DNA of 64,000 bases, from the NCBI RefSeq assembly GCF_005047655.1, contig NZ_SUKF01000003.1:248001-312000 (forward strand), read 5' to 3'. The notes beneath the pieces were generated by a model. It was not told the DNA's origin and did no database searches. It worked only from the letters and a program-made list of their open reading frames with translations. This document shows positions 39,301 through 55,695 of the stretch, in pieces; the first letter of the stretch is position 1, and every line of letters begins with the position of its first letter. A program made the position numbers and the translations under genes. This DNA is from Sinimarinibacterium arenosum. GTDB taxonomy: Bacteria; Pseudomonadota; Gammaproteobacteria; Nevskiales; Nevskiaceae.

Positions 39301-40003
39301 TGCGCTGATCAAGGCACAGCGGCAGGCGCAGCCGGCAGCGCCGGCTCCCGCTGCGAAGAGCGGCAAGGGTGGCAAGGGCGGAAAGCAGGCGTGGCAGCCG
39401 CGGACCAAGGCACTGGTCGCGGCGTGGGTCAAGGATCTGCGATTCTTCAAGGGTGATATCAGTCAGGAGGGTCGCGGTGGTCGTGCCTCCTACAAGGTGA
39501 CACTGGAAGACGGCGACGAGGAGATCTCCTGCTGGATCGACGCCGACGCGTTTGCCAAATATCAGCCGCATGTGAAGACCGATGGCCTGATCTTCCTGAT
39601 CTGTGAAGTCGGCATGTCACCGGCACGCGACGACCGCGATCCCGAACCGCGCCTGTACGCTCCGGAGTTCTTCAGCCTCGACCAGGTGATGCGCGAGTAC
39701 GCCGTGAGCCTGGAGCTGGAGTGGGCGCGACCGCTAAGCGACGTGATGCATCTGCGCCGCCTGCTGCAGTCGCATCGGGACCCCGCCGGGGTGCCGGTGT
39801 CGATCCGTTACGCCAATGCGCGCGCAGCCTGTGTGATGGAGCTGTCCGGGGCCTGGCGTTTGCGCATGGATGACGCACTGCTGCTGGAACTGCAGCAGCT
39901 GTTGGGGGCTGAGTGCGCTAAAGTCCGCTACCGACAGTATGTGGCCCCGATTCCCGAGCGTCGCTTTGCGGCGGCATCGGGCGGGTCTTTCGACGACGAA
40001 TGA
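36356..40003 (+). CDS. dnaE: DNA polymerase III alpha subunit
   Basis: DnaE is the replicative polymerase. The 1215 residues comprise an N-terminal PHP domain ([15 protein letters not shown]), the C-family polymerase core with [19 protein letters not shown] and FDFLGLKTL, and the clamp-binding motif QDDLF near residue 917. A C-terminal OB fold follows an unusual Pro/Ala/Gly/Lys linker (near residues 985-1015, with GKGGKGGK), which makes the protein longer than E. coli DnaE (1160). The GTG start overlaps the rnhB stop. Confidence 0.97.
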   Translation: MTGFVHLRLHTEYSLIDGIVRVEPPKRKGGGAGATLISRTAELGFPAVAITDRNNLFAMVKFYKSAESAGIKPIVGVDIWLEERIAQDSPERLTLLVQNEAGYRNLARLISLGYTDGQGRGQPLISWDNLRTHADGLLALTGRDGGVFRAALADQVEPALEALDVLHQIFPQRLYLEIARCNRIDDEDWVSAACALSRKTTIPVVATNDVRFLERSEFDAHEARVCISQGRVLADEKRPRDYTPEQYLKSDAEMAALFADLPEALANSVEIARRCSLTLKFAPPYHLPNFPVPDGYTTDTWLRQRANEGLRERFDELAKASGLAGSEDDYRQRLDYELGIIEKMGFAGYFLVVSDFIQWAKTHGCPVGPGRGSGAGSLVAYAIRITDLDPLPYNLLFERFLNPERVSMPDFDVDFCMDNRDRVIEYVTHKYGRPHVGQIITYATMAARGVIRDVARVLGHGYGFADSIAKLVPGTPGATLVDALETMPELKRRYDQEEDTRAVIDMGLALEGVTRGVGVHAGGVVIAPQPLSDYTPMYCEPGGGGMRTQFDMKDLEAVGLVKFDFLGLKTLTVIEEAIVNIEKRHGLRLDALQLPLNDPETYALYTSGNTGAVFQMESPGMQRASRDLKPDRFEDIIALVSLYRPGPMDQIPEFCARKRGEFQFEYQHPDMESVLAPTYGIFVYQEQVMQMSQRLAGYTLGGADLLRRAMGKKKAEEMAKQREIFEQGAADRGIAADVAREVFDLMEKFANYGFNKSHAAAYALVSYQTAWLKTHYPAEFMAAVMSCEMAHPDSVVVMRTECLRMGLKVTPPDINRSRVRFTVPVDGEVLYGLGAIKGVGEAALEDILAQRDAGGAFTDLFDFCRRIDTRKANKRVLEALIFSGALDALGLNRASLFKTLPRALQVAEAAAQSATSGQDDLFGLSTQSGADCTVSVEPEIEPEWTQRELLQRERDTLGFYQSGHPIEAHAALIEQICSGRLDALIKAQRQAQPAAPAPAAKSGKGGKGGKQAWQPRTKALVAAWVKDLRFFKGDISQEGRGGRASYKVTLEDGDEEISCWIDADAFAKYQPHVKTDGLIFLICEVGMSPARDDRDPEPRLYAPEFFSLDQVMREYAVSLELEWARPLSDVMHLRRLLQSHRDPAGVPVSIRYANARAACVMELSGAWRLRMDDALLLELQQLLGAECAKVRYRQYVAPIPERRFAAASGGSFDDE

Positions 40004-40043
40004 ACGCAAGGAAGGCGCCGGATTCCGATCCGGCCCATGAGCG

Positions 40044-41006
40044 ATGAATCTGAACTATCTGGATTTCGAACAACCGATCGCCGAACTCGAACAGAAGATC
40101 GAGGAGCTGCGCTTTGCCACCTCCGGCTCCGGGGTCAATCTGACCGAGGAGATCGATCGCCTGCAGATGAAAAGCCGCGAGCTGACCGAGCAGATTTTCT
40201 CGAAGCTGACGCCGTGGCAGGTCGCCCAGTTGGCGCGTCATCCGCAACGGCCATACGCGCTGGATTACATCAAGACGCTCTTCAGCGACTGGGAAGAATT
40301 GCACGGCGACCGCCACTACGCCGACGACCCCAGCATTGTCAGCGGCTTGGCGCGCCTGGATGGGCGGGCCGTAGTTGTGGTGGGGCAGCAGAAAGGGCGC
40401 GACGCCAAGGAACGCGTCTATCGCAATTTCGGCATGCCCAAGCCCGAGGGCTACCGAAAGGCGATCCGGCTGATGAAGATGGCCGAGAAATTCAATCTGC
40501 CGGTACTGACCTTCATTGACACGCCAGGCGCGTATCCGGGGATCGGCGCTGAGGAGCGCAACCAGTCCGAGGCGATCGCACACAATCTGTTCGAACTGTC
40601 CAAGCTGCGCACACCGGTGCTGGCGACGATCATCGGCGAGGGTGGCTCTGGCGGCGCACTGGCGATCGGTGTGGCCGATCACGTGATGATGCTTCAGTAC
40701 AGCATCTATTCGGTGATCTCGCCCGAGGGCTGCGCTTCGATCCTGTTCAAGAATGCCAGTCGTGCGTCAGAGGCAGCCGAAGCCATGCGCATCACCGCCA
40801 GCAATCTGTATGAACATCGTTTGATCGACGAAATCGTTCCGGAACCGCTAGGCGGAGCACACCGCGACGCGGCGGCGATGATGAATGCGCTGAAGCAGAA
40901 GCTTGCCGGCAACCTCGAGCGCCTGTGTCGGGTGCCGATGCAGAAGTTGCTGGAAACCCGCTACCAGCGGCTGATGGATTACGGGACGTTCAACGTCACG
41001 CCATAG
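40044..41006 (+). CDS. accA: Acetyl-CoA carboxylase carboxyltransferase subunit alpha
   Basis: AccA with AccD transfers carboxyl from biotin to acetyl-CoA, making malonyl-CoA. The 320-residue protein starts [22 protein letters not shown] and has [20 protein letters not shown] and [15 protein letters not shown]. It follows dnaE by 40 bases, as in E. coli. Confidence 0.98.
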   Translation: MNLNYLDFEQPIAELEQKIEELRFATSGSGVNLTEEIDRLQMKSRELTEQIFSKLTPWQVAQLARHPQRPYALDYIKTLFSDWEELHGDRHYADDPSIVSGLARLDGRAVVVVGQQKGRDAKERVYRNFGMPKPEGYRKAIRLMKMAEKFNLPVLTFIDTPGAYPGIGAEERNQSEAIAHNLFELSKLRTPVLATIIGEGGSGGALAIGVADHVMMLQYSIYSVISPEGCASILFKNASRASEAAEAMRITASNLYEHRLIDEIVPEPLGGAHRDAAAMMNALKQKLAGNLERLCRVPMQKLLETRYQRLMDYGTFNVTP

Positions 41007-41025
41007 CAATGGTTTCGCTGTGGGC

Positions 41026-44943
<3,918 letters not shown>

Positions 44944-44965
44944 CCCTGCGGGGCGCGACAATAAA

Positions 44966-44992
44966 AAAAGGCCGGGCTATGCCCGGCCTTTT
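44966..44992. terminator. Bidirectional terminator between kdsA and the M4 protease
   Basis: AAAAGGCCGGGC (44966-44977) and GCCCGGCCTTTT (44981-44992) form a 12-bp stem around TAT. Runs of A on the left and T on the right allow termination from both sides, matching the convergent genes. Confidence 0.92.
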
Positions 44993-45007
44993 GTTTGCGC
45001 GCCTAAA

Positions 45008-49096
<4,089 letters not shown>

Positions 49097-49105
49097 TATC
49101 CGGGC

Positions 49106-49387
49106 ATGAACCGGCGCACAGCCATCATTGCGGGTCTGGTCCTGGTGTTGCTGGGATTGCAGTGGCGGCTGTGGATTGCTGACGGTGGTGTGTCGCATAC
49201 CCATCGCTTGAAGCAGCAGGTCGCGAAATTCAGCGACCAGAACGAGCAGCTGCGCGTGCGCAATGCGGCACTGGATGCCGAGGTCCGTGATCTCGGCACC
49301 GGCACCGCGGCGATCGAGGCGCGGGCGCGGACGACGCTGGGCATGATCAAGCAAGGCGAGACGTTCTATCTGGTTGTCCATCGCTGA
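49106..49387 (+). CDS. ftsB: Cell division protein FtsB
   Basis: FtsB is a small bitopic membrane protein of the divisome that works with FtsL and FtsQ. The 93 residues have one N-terminal transmembrane helix (TAIIAGLVLVLLGLQWRLWI), a coiled coil (LKQQVAKFSDQNEQLRVRNAALDAEVRDL) and the conserved IEARARTTLGMIKQGETFYLVV. It is nine bases after eno and three before ispD, the standard order. Confidence 0.95.
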   Translation: MNRRTAIIAGLVLVLLGLQWRLWIADGGVSHTHRLKQQVAKFSDQNEQLRVRNAALDAEVRDLGTGTAAIEARARTTLGMIKQGETFYLVVHR

Positions 49388-49390
49388 TCC

Positions 49391-50101
49391 GTGCCGCTCG
49401 CTTGCCGCTATTGGGCTGTGATCCCTGCCGCGGGTGGCGGCAGTCGCATGGGCGTTGCCCGACCCAAGCAGTACCTGCCCCTGCGCGGGCGGGCGTTGCT
49501 GGAATGGAGCGTGGCTCCATTTCTCGATCTGGAATGGATCGATGGTGTGGTGGTGGTGCTGGCGCGCAATGACACCGAGTTCGGGAAATTGCCTCTGGCC
49601 CGACACCCGCGCCTGACCACGATCGTCGGCGGCAGCGCGCGGGCGGATTCGGTGCTTGCCGGACTCGCGTTGGTGGCTGAGCGCAGCATCGCCGGCGCCG
49701 AGGTTCGGGTGCTGGTTCATGATGCGGCGCGGCCATGTGTCAGCTGGGCCGACGTCGAACGTCTGCGCGACGAAGCCAGTGATCGCGACGGGGGGCTGTT
49801 GGCGTTACCCGTTGCCGACACGCTGAAGCGTGCTCATCAGGGGCGTGTTGCCGAGACCGTTGATCGTGCGCAGTACTGGCGCGCGCAGACGCCGCAGCTG
49901 TTTCGGCTTGATCTACTGCTGGCGGCGCTGCGGGCGGCGGCGGCCCGCAAGACCGAAGTCACCGACGAGGCCAGTGCGATGGAGCAGGCGGGCTACGCCC
50001 CCCGGTTGGTCCGCGGTCGTGAATCGAATATCAAGGTCACATTTCCTGAGGACCTCAAGCTGGCGGAGTTCTGGCTGGCGCAACAGCAGTATCTGTCGTG
50101 A
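49391..50101 (+). CDS. ispD: 2-C-methyl-D-erythritol 4-phosphate cytidylyltransferase
   Basis: IspD forms CDP-ME in the MEP pathway. The 236-residue protein has the nucleotide-binding VIPAAGGGSRMGVARPKQYLPL and VLVHDAARPCVS, and ends in ESNIKVTFPEDLKLAEFWL. The start is GTG 49391, three bases after ftsB. It lies just upstream of ispF. Confidence 0.95.
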   Translation: MPLACRYWAVIPAAGGGSRMGVARPKQYLPLRGRALLEWSVAPFLDLEWIDGVVVVLARNDTEFGKLPLARHPRLTTIVGGSARADSVLAGLALVAERSIAGAEVRVLVHDAARPCVSWADVERLRDEASDRDGGLLALPVADTLKRAHQGRVAETVDRAQYWRAQTPQLFRLDLLLAALRAAAARKTEVTDEASAMEQAGYAPRLVRGRESNIKVTFPEDLKLAEFWLAQQQYLS

Positions 50102-50143
50102 GCGCCGCTCCCTGATGTTCGCAATGTATGCCAGTCTAGGACG

Positions 50144-50665
50144 ATGAGTTCGCACGAATCAGAAGCGACGCCTCCGTCGCGGCGCGCCCTTCGCATCGGT
50201 CAGGGCTATGACATCCACAGGCTCGAGCCTGGCAACGGTGTCACCCTGGGTGGAGTCTTCATCGCCTGCGAGTACCGCATCGTTGCGCACTCGGATGGCG
50301 ATGTTCTGATTCATGCGTTGTGTGATGCCCTGCTGGGCGCCATTGCGGGCGGCGATATCGGACATCTGTTTCCGGACTCCGACCCGCGCTTCGCCGGAGT
50401 CGATAGTCGCCGGTTGCTCGCCGAAGTGATGCAGCGGGTGCGCGTAGCGGGTTACGCAGTTGGTAACGTCGATCTGTGTCTGATCGCGCAGGCGCCGCGG
50501 GTTGCGGCGCATGTCAATGCCATGCGCGCGGTGCTGGCGGCCGATCTGGGCGTGCCGCCTGACTGCGTCAATGTCAAGGCGACGACCAACGAGGCGCTCG
50601 ACGCGATCGGGCGCCGCGAAGGTCTGGCCGCCCAGGCGGTGGTGCTGCTTGAGGCTCACCCCTGA
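50144..50665 (+). CDS. ispF: 2-C-methyl-D-erythritol 2,4-cyclodiphosphate synthase
   Basis: IspF cyclises CDP-ME2P in the MEP pathway. The 173-residue protein has RIGQGYDIHRLEPG, AHSDGDVLIHALCDALLGA and VKATTNEALDAIGRREGLAAQAV. The N-terminal ~18 residues before RIGQGYD are longer than usual, so a later start cannot be ruled out; no strong ribosome site precedes 50144. It closes the ftsB-ispD-ispF group. Confidence 0.95.
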   Translation: MSSHESEATPPSRRALRIGQGYDIHRLEPGNGVTLGGVFIACEYRIVAHSDGDVLIHALCDALLGAIAGGDIGHLFPDSDPRFAGVDSRRLLAEVMQRVRVAGYAVGNVDLCLIAQAPRVAAHVNAMRAVLAADLGVPPDCVNVKATTNEALDAIGRREGLAAQAVVLLEAHP

Positions 50666-50708
50666 TACGCCGATTGCATCAAGCCGCTGATTAACCTAAG
50701 ATTCGCGC

Positions 50709-50809
50709 CCCGCGCACGTTGCTGCGTGGGATTTTGTTGTTCCCACTTGCCCCACGACGTTTTAGATGATCGGGGGCCATGCGACAGAAATTCGCATGTT
50801 CACAAGGAG
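50709..50809 (+). promoter_or_regulatory. rpsF leader with mutually exclusive hairpins
   Basis: CCCGCGCA (50709-50716) can pair with TGCGTGGG (50723-50730) and is followed by ATTTTG, a weak terminator-like form. The same GTGGG can instead pair with TCCCAC (50741-50746) or CCCACG (50751-50756). Just upstream of the Shine-Dalgarno AAGGAGA (50803-50809) a perfect 7-bp hairpin CATGCGA/TCGCATG (50778-50784, 50792-50798) has a seven-base loop. S6-S18 autoregulation is known for rpsF leaders in bacteria; a match to that motif was not established here. Confidence 0.45.
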
Positions 50810-50814
50810 ATACG

Positions 50815-51264
50815 ATGCGTCACTACGAAATCGTGGTCATGGTGCACCCGGACCAGAGTGATCAGGTTCCGGCCATGATCGAACGCTACAAGGGCATGGT
50901 CGAGGCCGGCAACGGCAAGGTCCATCGCCTCGAAGATTGGGGCCGCCGCCAGTTGGCGTATCCGATCGCCAAGGCGCACAAGGCGCACTACGTTCTGATG
51001 AACGTGGAAATCGGTCCGGAGACGCTCGACGAGTTCGAAAACGCGTTCCGTTTCAACGACGCGGTGATCCGTCGCCTCGTGGTGAAGACCGACAAGGCCG
51101 TGACGGCGCAATCGGCGCTGTTCAAGGTTCCCGAGGAAGAGAAGAAGCCTGGCGAGTATCGCAATCGCCGCGACGATTCCGATGAAGGGACCGACGGTAG
51201 CGATGACAATGTGGATAACGGCAGCGCGGACAACAGCCCCGCTGCAGAAGAGACAGGAGCCTAA
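50815..51264 (+). CDS. rpsF: 30S ribosomal protein S6
   Basis: The 149-residue S6 begins [25 protein letters not shown] and contains [24 protein letters not shown]. The ATG at 50815 is fixed by AAGGAGA six bases upstream; an in-frame ATG at 50779 lies inside the leader hairpin. The C-terminal tail is acidic ([17 protein letters not shown]), as in other gammaproteobacterial S6, where glutamate residues are also added post-translationally by RimK. Confidence 0.97.
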   Translation: MRHYEIVVMVHPDQSDQVPAMIERYKGMVEAGNGKVHRLEDWGRRQLAYPIAKAHKAHYVLMNVEIGPETLDEFENAFRFNDAVIRRLVVKTDKAVTAQSALFKVPEEEKKPGEYRNRRDDSDEGTDGSDDNVDNGSADNSPAAEETGA

Positions 51265-51267
51265 GCC

Positions 51268-51495
51268 ATGGCGCAGTTTTTCCGTCGCAAGAAGTCGTGC
51301 CGGTTCAGCGCCGAGGGCGCCCCGGAGATCGACTACAAGGATCTCAACGTGCTGAAGCAGTACGTTGGTGAGAATGGCAAGATCGTGCCGGCCCGCATTA
51401 CGGGGACCAAGTCGCGCTATCAGCGTGAACTGGCGCTCGCGATCAAGCGCGCCCGCTTCCTGGCGCTGTTGCCGTACAGCGACAGCCACGGCTAA
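51268..51495 (+). CDS. rpsR: 30S ribosomal protein S18
   Basis: The 75-residue protein has [38 protein letters not shown] and [19 protein letters not shown], the family signature. It begins three bases after rpsF; the priB gene found between them in E. coli is absent. Confidence 0.98.
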   Translation: MAQFFRRKKSCRFSAEGAPEIDYKDLNVLKQYVGENGKIVPARITGTKSRYQRELALAIKRARFLALLPYSDSHG

Positions 51496-51506
51496 GGGGA
51501 AGCTCA

Positions 51507-51968
51507 ATGCAAGTCATTCTGCTCGAGAAGATCAAGAAGCTTGGCGATCTCGGTGATACGGTCGAGGTCAAAGCCGGTTTCGGACGTAACTACCTGCTGC
51601 CGCAGGGCAAGGCGCTGCCGGCGACCGAGAGCAACCGCGCAGTGTTTGAAGCGCGCAAGGCCGAGCTGCTGAAGAAGGCGCAGGACAGCGTCAAGGCGGC
51701 CAAGCTGCGTGCCGAGAAGATTGCCGGTCTGACCTTGACGATCAAAGCGCTGTCCAGCGAAGAAGGCAAGCTCTACGGTTCGGTCGGTCCGGCTGAAATC
51801 GTCGATGCCGCCGCTGCGGTCGGTGTGGATCTGCACAAGAACGAAATCGACATGGTCAGCGGCCCGATCCGCGCGACCGGCAGCTTCGACGTCGAAGTGC
51901 AGCTGCACTCTGAGGTTATTGTCGGCCTGACGGTTCTGGTCCAGGACAGCAAGGGTCCGGTTGCCTGA
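51507..51968 (+). CDS. rplI: 50S ribosomal protein L9
   Basis: The 153-residue protein starts MQVILLEKIKKLGDLGDTVEVKAGFGRNYLLPQGKA, the N-terminal L9 domain, then a long connecting helix and the C-terminal domain. It follows rpsR by 11 bases and ends before an intrinsic terminator, defining an rpsF-rpsR-rplI operon. Confidence 0.98.
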   Translation: MQVILLEKIKKLGDLGDTVEVKAGFGRNYLLPQGKALPATESNRAVFEARKAELLKKAQDSVKAAKLRAEKIAGLTLTIKALSSEEGKLYGSVGPAEIVDAAAAVGVDLHKNEIDMVSGPIRATGSFDVEVQLHSEVIVGLTVLVQDSKGPVA

Positions 51969-51992
51969 TCGCGCTGCGTTCATGTGCTGTGA

Positions 51993-52028
51993 AAAGTGGC
52001 CCGCCTCCAGTGCGGGCCACTTTGTTTT
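51993..52028 (+). terminator. Intrinsic terminator after rplI
   Basis: AAAGTGGCCCGC (51993-52004) and GCGGGCCACTTT (52012-52023) pair over 12 bp around a seven-base loop, followed by GTTTTT. Confidence 0.92.
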
Positions 52029-52075
52029 TACCGCTGTATGCGTCCGAGCTGCCGCGGTAACATGCCTCTTCTGCA

Positions 52076-53476
52076 ATGGCTGATCGCGATCCTACCTTGA
52101 GCATTCCTGCTGCCAAGCTGCAAGCGCAACCCAAGTTGCCGCCGTATTCGATCGAGGCGGAACAGTCGGTCCTGGGCGGTCTGATGCTGGACAACCGTGT
52201 CTGGCCCGATCTTGCCGGGTACCTTTCACCCGAGCATTTCTATCGCGAAGATCATCAGCTGATTTACCGCGCGATCTGCGAGCTGGTGGGTGGCAATCGC
52301 CCCTGTGACTTTGTGACCCTGTCCGAGCATCTCAAGGCGCAGGGCAAGCTTGAGGAGGCTGGCGGCCTCGGCTATCTCGGCAGCATCGCCAATGAAACCC
52401 CGAACGCGGCCAATGTGCAGGCCTACGCGGAGATCGTGCGCGAGCGCGCGGTGTTGCGTGGGCTGGTCCAGGTCGGCGGCAACGTGGCCGAGCTCGGTTA
52501 TCGGCCGGAGGGCAGACACTACTCCGAGCTGCTGGATGTCGCCGAGCAACAGGTCCAGGGTTTGAGGTCGCGCGCCGAAAATGCGCGGTCGACCTACTTC
52601 GACATGCCCGAGCTGATGAACAAGCTCGAACGCAAGATCGAGCATCTGCGCCAGAATCCAGGCGGTCTCGCCGGATTGTCCACCGGTCTTACGGATCTCG
52701 ATGCCAAGACCACAGGTCTGCATCCAGGGGATCTGGTGATCCTCGCTGGTCGTCCGGCGATGGGTAAAACCAGTCTCGCGCTGGGCATCGCAGAGCATGT
52801 GGTGCTGTACGAGCGCAAATCAGTCGCAGTGTTCAGCATGGAAATGCCGGCCGAGCAGCTGGCAATGCGTATGGTGTCATCGTTTGCCCGAATTCCAATG
52901 GGCAAGCTGCGCAGCGGCGAGCTTGAGGATCGCGACTGGGATCGCCTGATTTCCCAGGGCAGCCTGATCCGGGATGCGCCGCTGTATATCGATGAGACCG
53001 GCGGCTTGTCGCCGTTGGAAATCCGTGCGCGCGCGCGCCGGATCAAATCACGGCATGGTCTCGGCCTGATTGTGGTCGACTACCTGCAGCTGATGCAGGT
53101 GCCGGGCACCAAGGACAATCGTACCGGTGAGATCGCCGAGATTTCGCGCAGTCTCAAGGCGATGGCCAAGGAATTGGAAGTGCCGGTGATTGCGCTGTCG
53201 CAGCTGAATCGCGGCGTCGAGCAGCGTGACAACAAGCGGCCGCGGATGTCCGACTTGCGCGAGTCCGGCGGTATCGAACAGGACGCTGACCTTGTTGCGA
53301 TGATCTACCGGGACGAGGTTTACAACGAGAACACCCCGGACAAGGGCATCGCCGAGATCATCATTACCAAGCAGCGCAATGGTGAGCTGGGCACGGTGAG
53401 GGTGTCGTTCCTCGGGCAGTACACCCGGTTCGAGAATCTCGCGCAGGGTTACGCCGACTACGATCATTCCGAATGA
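52076..53476 (+). CDS. dnaB: Replicative DNA helicase DnaB
   Basis: DnaB unwinds the replication fork as a hexamer. The 466-residue protein has the N-terminal domain (PPYSIEAEQSVLGGLMLDN) and the RecA-like domain with Walker A AGRPAMGKTSLALG, Walker B LIVVDYLQLM and the family motif LSQLNRGVEQR...LRESGGIEQDAD. No intein insertion is present. Its stop overlaps the alr start (ATGA). Confidence 0.98.
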   Translation: MADRDPTLSIPAAKLQAQPKLPPYSIEAEQSVLGGLMLDNRVWPDLAGYLSPEHFYREDHQLIYRAICELVGGNRPCDFVTLSEHLKAQGKLEEAGGLGYLGSIANETPNAANVQAYAEIVRERAVLRGLVQVGGNVAELGYRPEGRHYSELLDVAEQQVQGLRSRAENARSTYFDMPELMNKLERKIEHLRQNPGGLAGLSTGLTDLDAKTTGLHPGDLVILAGRPAMGKTSLALGIAEHVVLYERKSVAVFSMEMPAEQLAMRMVSSFARIPMGKLRSGELEDRDWDRLISQGSLIRDAPLYIDETGGLSPLEIRARARRIKSRHGLGLIVVDYLQLMQVPGTKDNRTGEIAEISRSLKAMAKELEVPVIALSQLNRGVEQRDNKRPRMSDLRESGGIEQDADLVAMIYRDEVYNENTPDKGIAEIIITKQRNGELGTVRVSFLGQYTRFENLAQGYADYDHSE

Positions 53477-54570
53477 TTCCGCGCGTTACAGCGACGATCG
53501 ATCTGGCAGCGATCCGCAACAATCTGGCGGTAATCCGGCGGCTAGCGCCGAAATCCCGCGTTATGGCTGCGGTCAAGGCCGATGCCTACGGCCACGGCGC
53601 GGTTGCAGTGGCGCGTACTCTCGAGGCAGCATCAGTGGACGCCTTGGCGGTGGCCTGCCTCGAGGAGGCGATGACCTTGCGTCAGGCGCATATCCAGGCG
53701 CCGATTGCTCTGTTGGAGGGAGTGATTTCGATCGAGGAGGCAGCGCTCGCTGTGTACGAGCGTCTGCAGGTCGTTGTCCATGATCACTGGCAGATCGCCC
53801 TGCTGGAGCAGCTCCCGCAAACCGCGCGTTTGTCGCTTTGGTTCAAGCTGGATAGCGGAATGCATCGGCTGGGCTTTCCGTTGAGCGACGTGCCGCGTCT
53901 GGCTGAAGTCTTGCGGCGTCATCCAGGATGGCAGTTCGAGGGTTGGATGACGCATCTGGCCTGCGCCGATGAGCCGGACAATCCGTTCACAGCGACACAG
54001 ATCGAAGCGTTCGACACCGCGTTGCGCGGCGTGCCCGGTCACCGTTCGATTGCCAATTCCGCTGGGATCATCGGCTGGCCGCAGGCGCGCGTTGATTGGG
54101 TGCGGCCGGGCTTGGCAATCTATGGCTGCTCGCCAATGCCGGACGCCGATGCGCGCAGTCTCGGACTGCAGCCAGCGATGCGTCTGGAGGCGAGGGTGCT
54201 CGCGGTGCGCCGATTTGCTGCTGGCGAAAGTATCGGCTACGGGCGCAAATTTATTTGCACCGAGGAAATGCCGATTGCGGTGGCATCGATCGGTTATGCC
54301 GATGGAATGCATCGAGCGTTTCGTGACGGTACGCCGGTTCGAGTGCGAAATCGCACCGCAGTACTGGCGGGGCGGATATCGATGGACATGATCACGATCG
54401 ACGTGCGTGCGGTTCCGGACGTCCAGGTTGGTGATCCGGTTCTGCTATGGGGCGGCGACCTGCCGGCCGAAGAGGTTGCCCGCTATGCCGGGACCCTGTC
54501 GTACGAACTGTTCTGCGGCCTGACCCAGCGTGTCAAGTTTCGGCACATCAACGGCGCCGGTATCGCTTGA
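53473..54570 (+). CDS. alr: Alanine racemase
   Basis: This PLP enzyme makes D-alanine for peptidoglycan. The 365-residue protein has the PLP lysine Lys35 in AVKADAYGHGAVAVA, and the C-terminal SYELFCGLTQRV plus SIGYADGMHRAF, where the catalytic Tyr lies. It overlaps dnaB by four bases, as in many proteobacteria. Confidence 0.97.
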   Translation: MIPRVTATIDLAAIRNNLAVIRRLAPKSRVMAAVKADAYGHGAVAVARTLEAASVDALAVACLEEAMTLRQAHIQAPIALLEGVISIEEAALAVYERLQVVVHDHWQIALLEQLPQTARLSLWFKLDSGMHRLGFPLSDVPRLAEVLRRHPGWQFEGWMTHLACADEPDNPFTATQIEAFDTALRGVPGHRSIANSAGIIGWPQARVDWVRPGLAIYGCSPMPDADARSLGLQPAMRLEARVLAVRRFAAGESIGYGRKFICTEEMPIAVASIGYADGMHRAFRDGTPVRVRNRTAVLAGRISMDMITIDVRAVPDVQVGDPVLLWGGDLPAEEVARYAGTLSYELFCGLTQRVKFRHINGAGIA

Positions 54571-54604
54571 TGCCGCGGCAGCGGCGCAAGAAGGTCCGCC
54601 TGGA

Positions 54605-54898
54605 TTAACGAACGGCTGGGGATAGCTTGCGCAGGGCGTCTGCGGTCGTGGCGGCACCGCTGCGGTCAATCTGCTCACGGGTAATGACCTGGCCGGGAGC
54701 ATTGACACAAGGGTGTTTGGCATCGCGTTGCAGATGGCTGCCCGTCTGGGTCAAACAGTTTTCCGTTTCCGCGGGGGCAGTGGCGGATTCCTGTTGTTCA
54801 GACTCTGCTGTAGCGGACTGTACATCGGCCGCATATAGGGCTACGGGGGCAAGCGCGATTGCGCTGACGGCCACCAGTTGTAGAATCCGGAATTGCAT
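54605..54898 (-). CDS. Small secreted protein with TonB-receptor plug-like motif
   Basis: The 97-residue precursor has a signal peptide (VAVSAIALAPVALYA), a Gln/Glu/Ser-rich stretch, and two cysteines (Cys in ENCLTQTGSHLQRD and KHPCVNAPG). The end, GQVITREQIDRSGAATTADALRKLSP, resembles the start of the plug domain of TonB-dependent receptors (ITRE-I-RSGA-T-ADALR). No barrel follows, and the frame ends cleanly. The ATG at 54898 has GGAG eight bases upstream. It follows the FHA gene by ~100 bases on the same strand. Function is unknown; it may be a relic or a deliberate small protein. Confidence 0.6.
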   Translation of the reverse strand: MQFRILQLVAVSAIALAPVALYAADVQSATAESEQQESATAPAETENCLTQTGSHLQRDAKHPCVNAPGQVITREQIDRSGAATTADALRKLSPAVR

Positions 54899-54999
54899 GG
54901 CCAAGGCTCCAGACCAAGTCGATTACCAAAGTATGCGCTTTCGCGGCTGGTGACTGCCAGCGCGAAAACCGTGTCCGAATGCAGCGCGCGGGTGCAGTG

Positions 55000-55695
55000 T
55001 TACTTGAGCAGCATGAAGGTCATTTGAGTGCCGACCAGTTCCACACTGTCGCCATCGCTGAGCTTGCGAGCGGTTGACTCGACGGGGGCGCCATTGTGCA
55101 AAGGCTTGGCGCCGCCGCTCTCGCCGCCGACGTGGACGATGTAGTAGCCGTCGGCGCGTCTAGTAATTGCGGCCACTTGCACGCCAGGCTTGCCGATCGT
55201 GGTCAGTGCCTTGGACAGCTCCAGTTCCTTGCCTTGGTTGGGGCCACTGGTAACACGGAGTTTGCCCAGCAGCGGGCGCGCCGTGGTTGGCGGAGGCGAC
55301 CCCGGAATACTGCCTGCTTCTGTTGCAGCGCCGATGTGCCGGTCGAACGCGGCGCCCAATTGCCCCGGCTTGAGGATCATGGTCTTTTCGAAGTCGTCGT
55401 CTGCAGCGGCTTCGCCTTCGTACTTCAGTGTGTTGCGTCCGATGCTGATCAGATCGCCATCAGAAAGCGGATGCTTGGCGATTGCTTTGCCATTGACCTG
55501 GGTGCCGTTGGTCGAGTCGAGATCTTCGAGAAACGAATCCTGCAGGATCGTGATCACCACCGCGTGATGCCCGGACACGGCCTTGTCGTTGAGCGGGATG
55601 TCGTTGTCCGGGTGCCGTCCGATCGTGACCCGTTCCTTGGTCAGCGGAAAATCCTGCGACTGGCCGGTGCTGTCGGTGATGATGAGCTTGCCCAT
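55000..55695 (-). CDS. FHA-domain protein
   Basis: The 231-residue cytosolic protein has an N-terminal forkhead-associated domain that binds phosphothreonine: VTIGRHPDNDIPLNDKAVSGHHA, then DLDSTNGTQVNGK. A Thr-rich linker with EKTMILKPGQ follows. The C-terminal half (LRVTSGPNQGKELELSKALTTIGKPGVQVAAIT) is a second, degenerate FHA-like fold that has lost the GR and SxxH residues. It starts directly after the PP2C gene stop, so it belongs to the kinase-phosphatase cassette. Partner proteins are unknown. Confidence 0.85.
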   Translation of the reverse strand: MGKLIITDSTGQSQDFPLTKERVTIGRHPDNDIPLNDKAVSGHHAVVITILQDSFLEDLDSTNGTQVNGKAIAKHPLSDGDLISIGRNTLKYEGEAAADDDFEKTMILKPGQLGAAFDRHIGAATEAGSIPGSPPPTTARPLLGKLRVTSGPNQGKELELSKALTTIGKPGVQVAAITRRADGYYIVHVGGESGGAKPLHNGAPVESTARKLSDGDSVELVGTQMTFMLLK

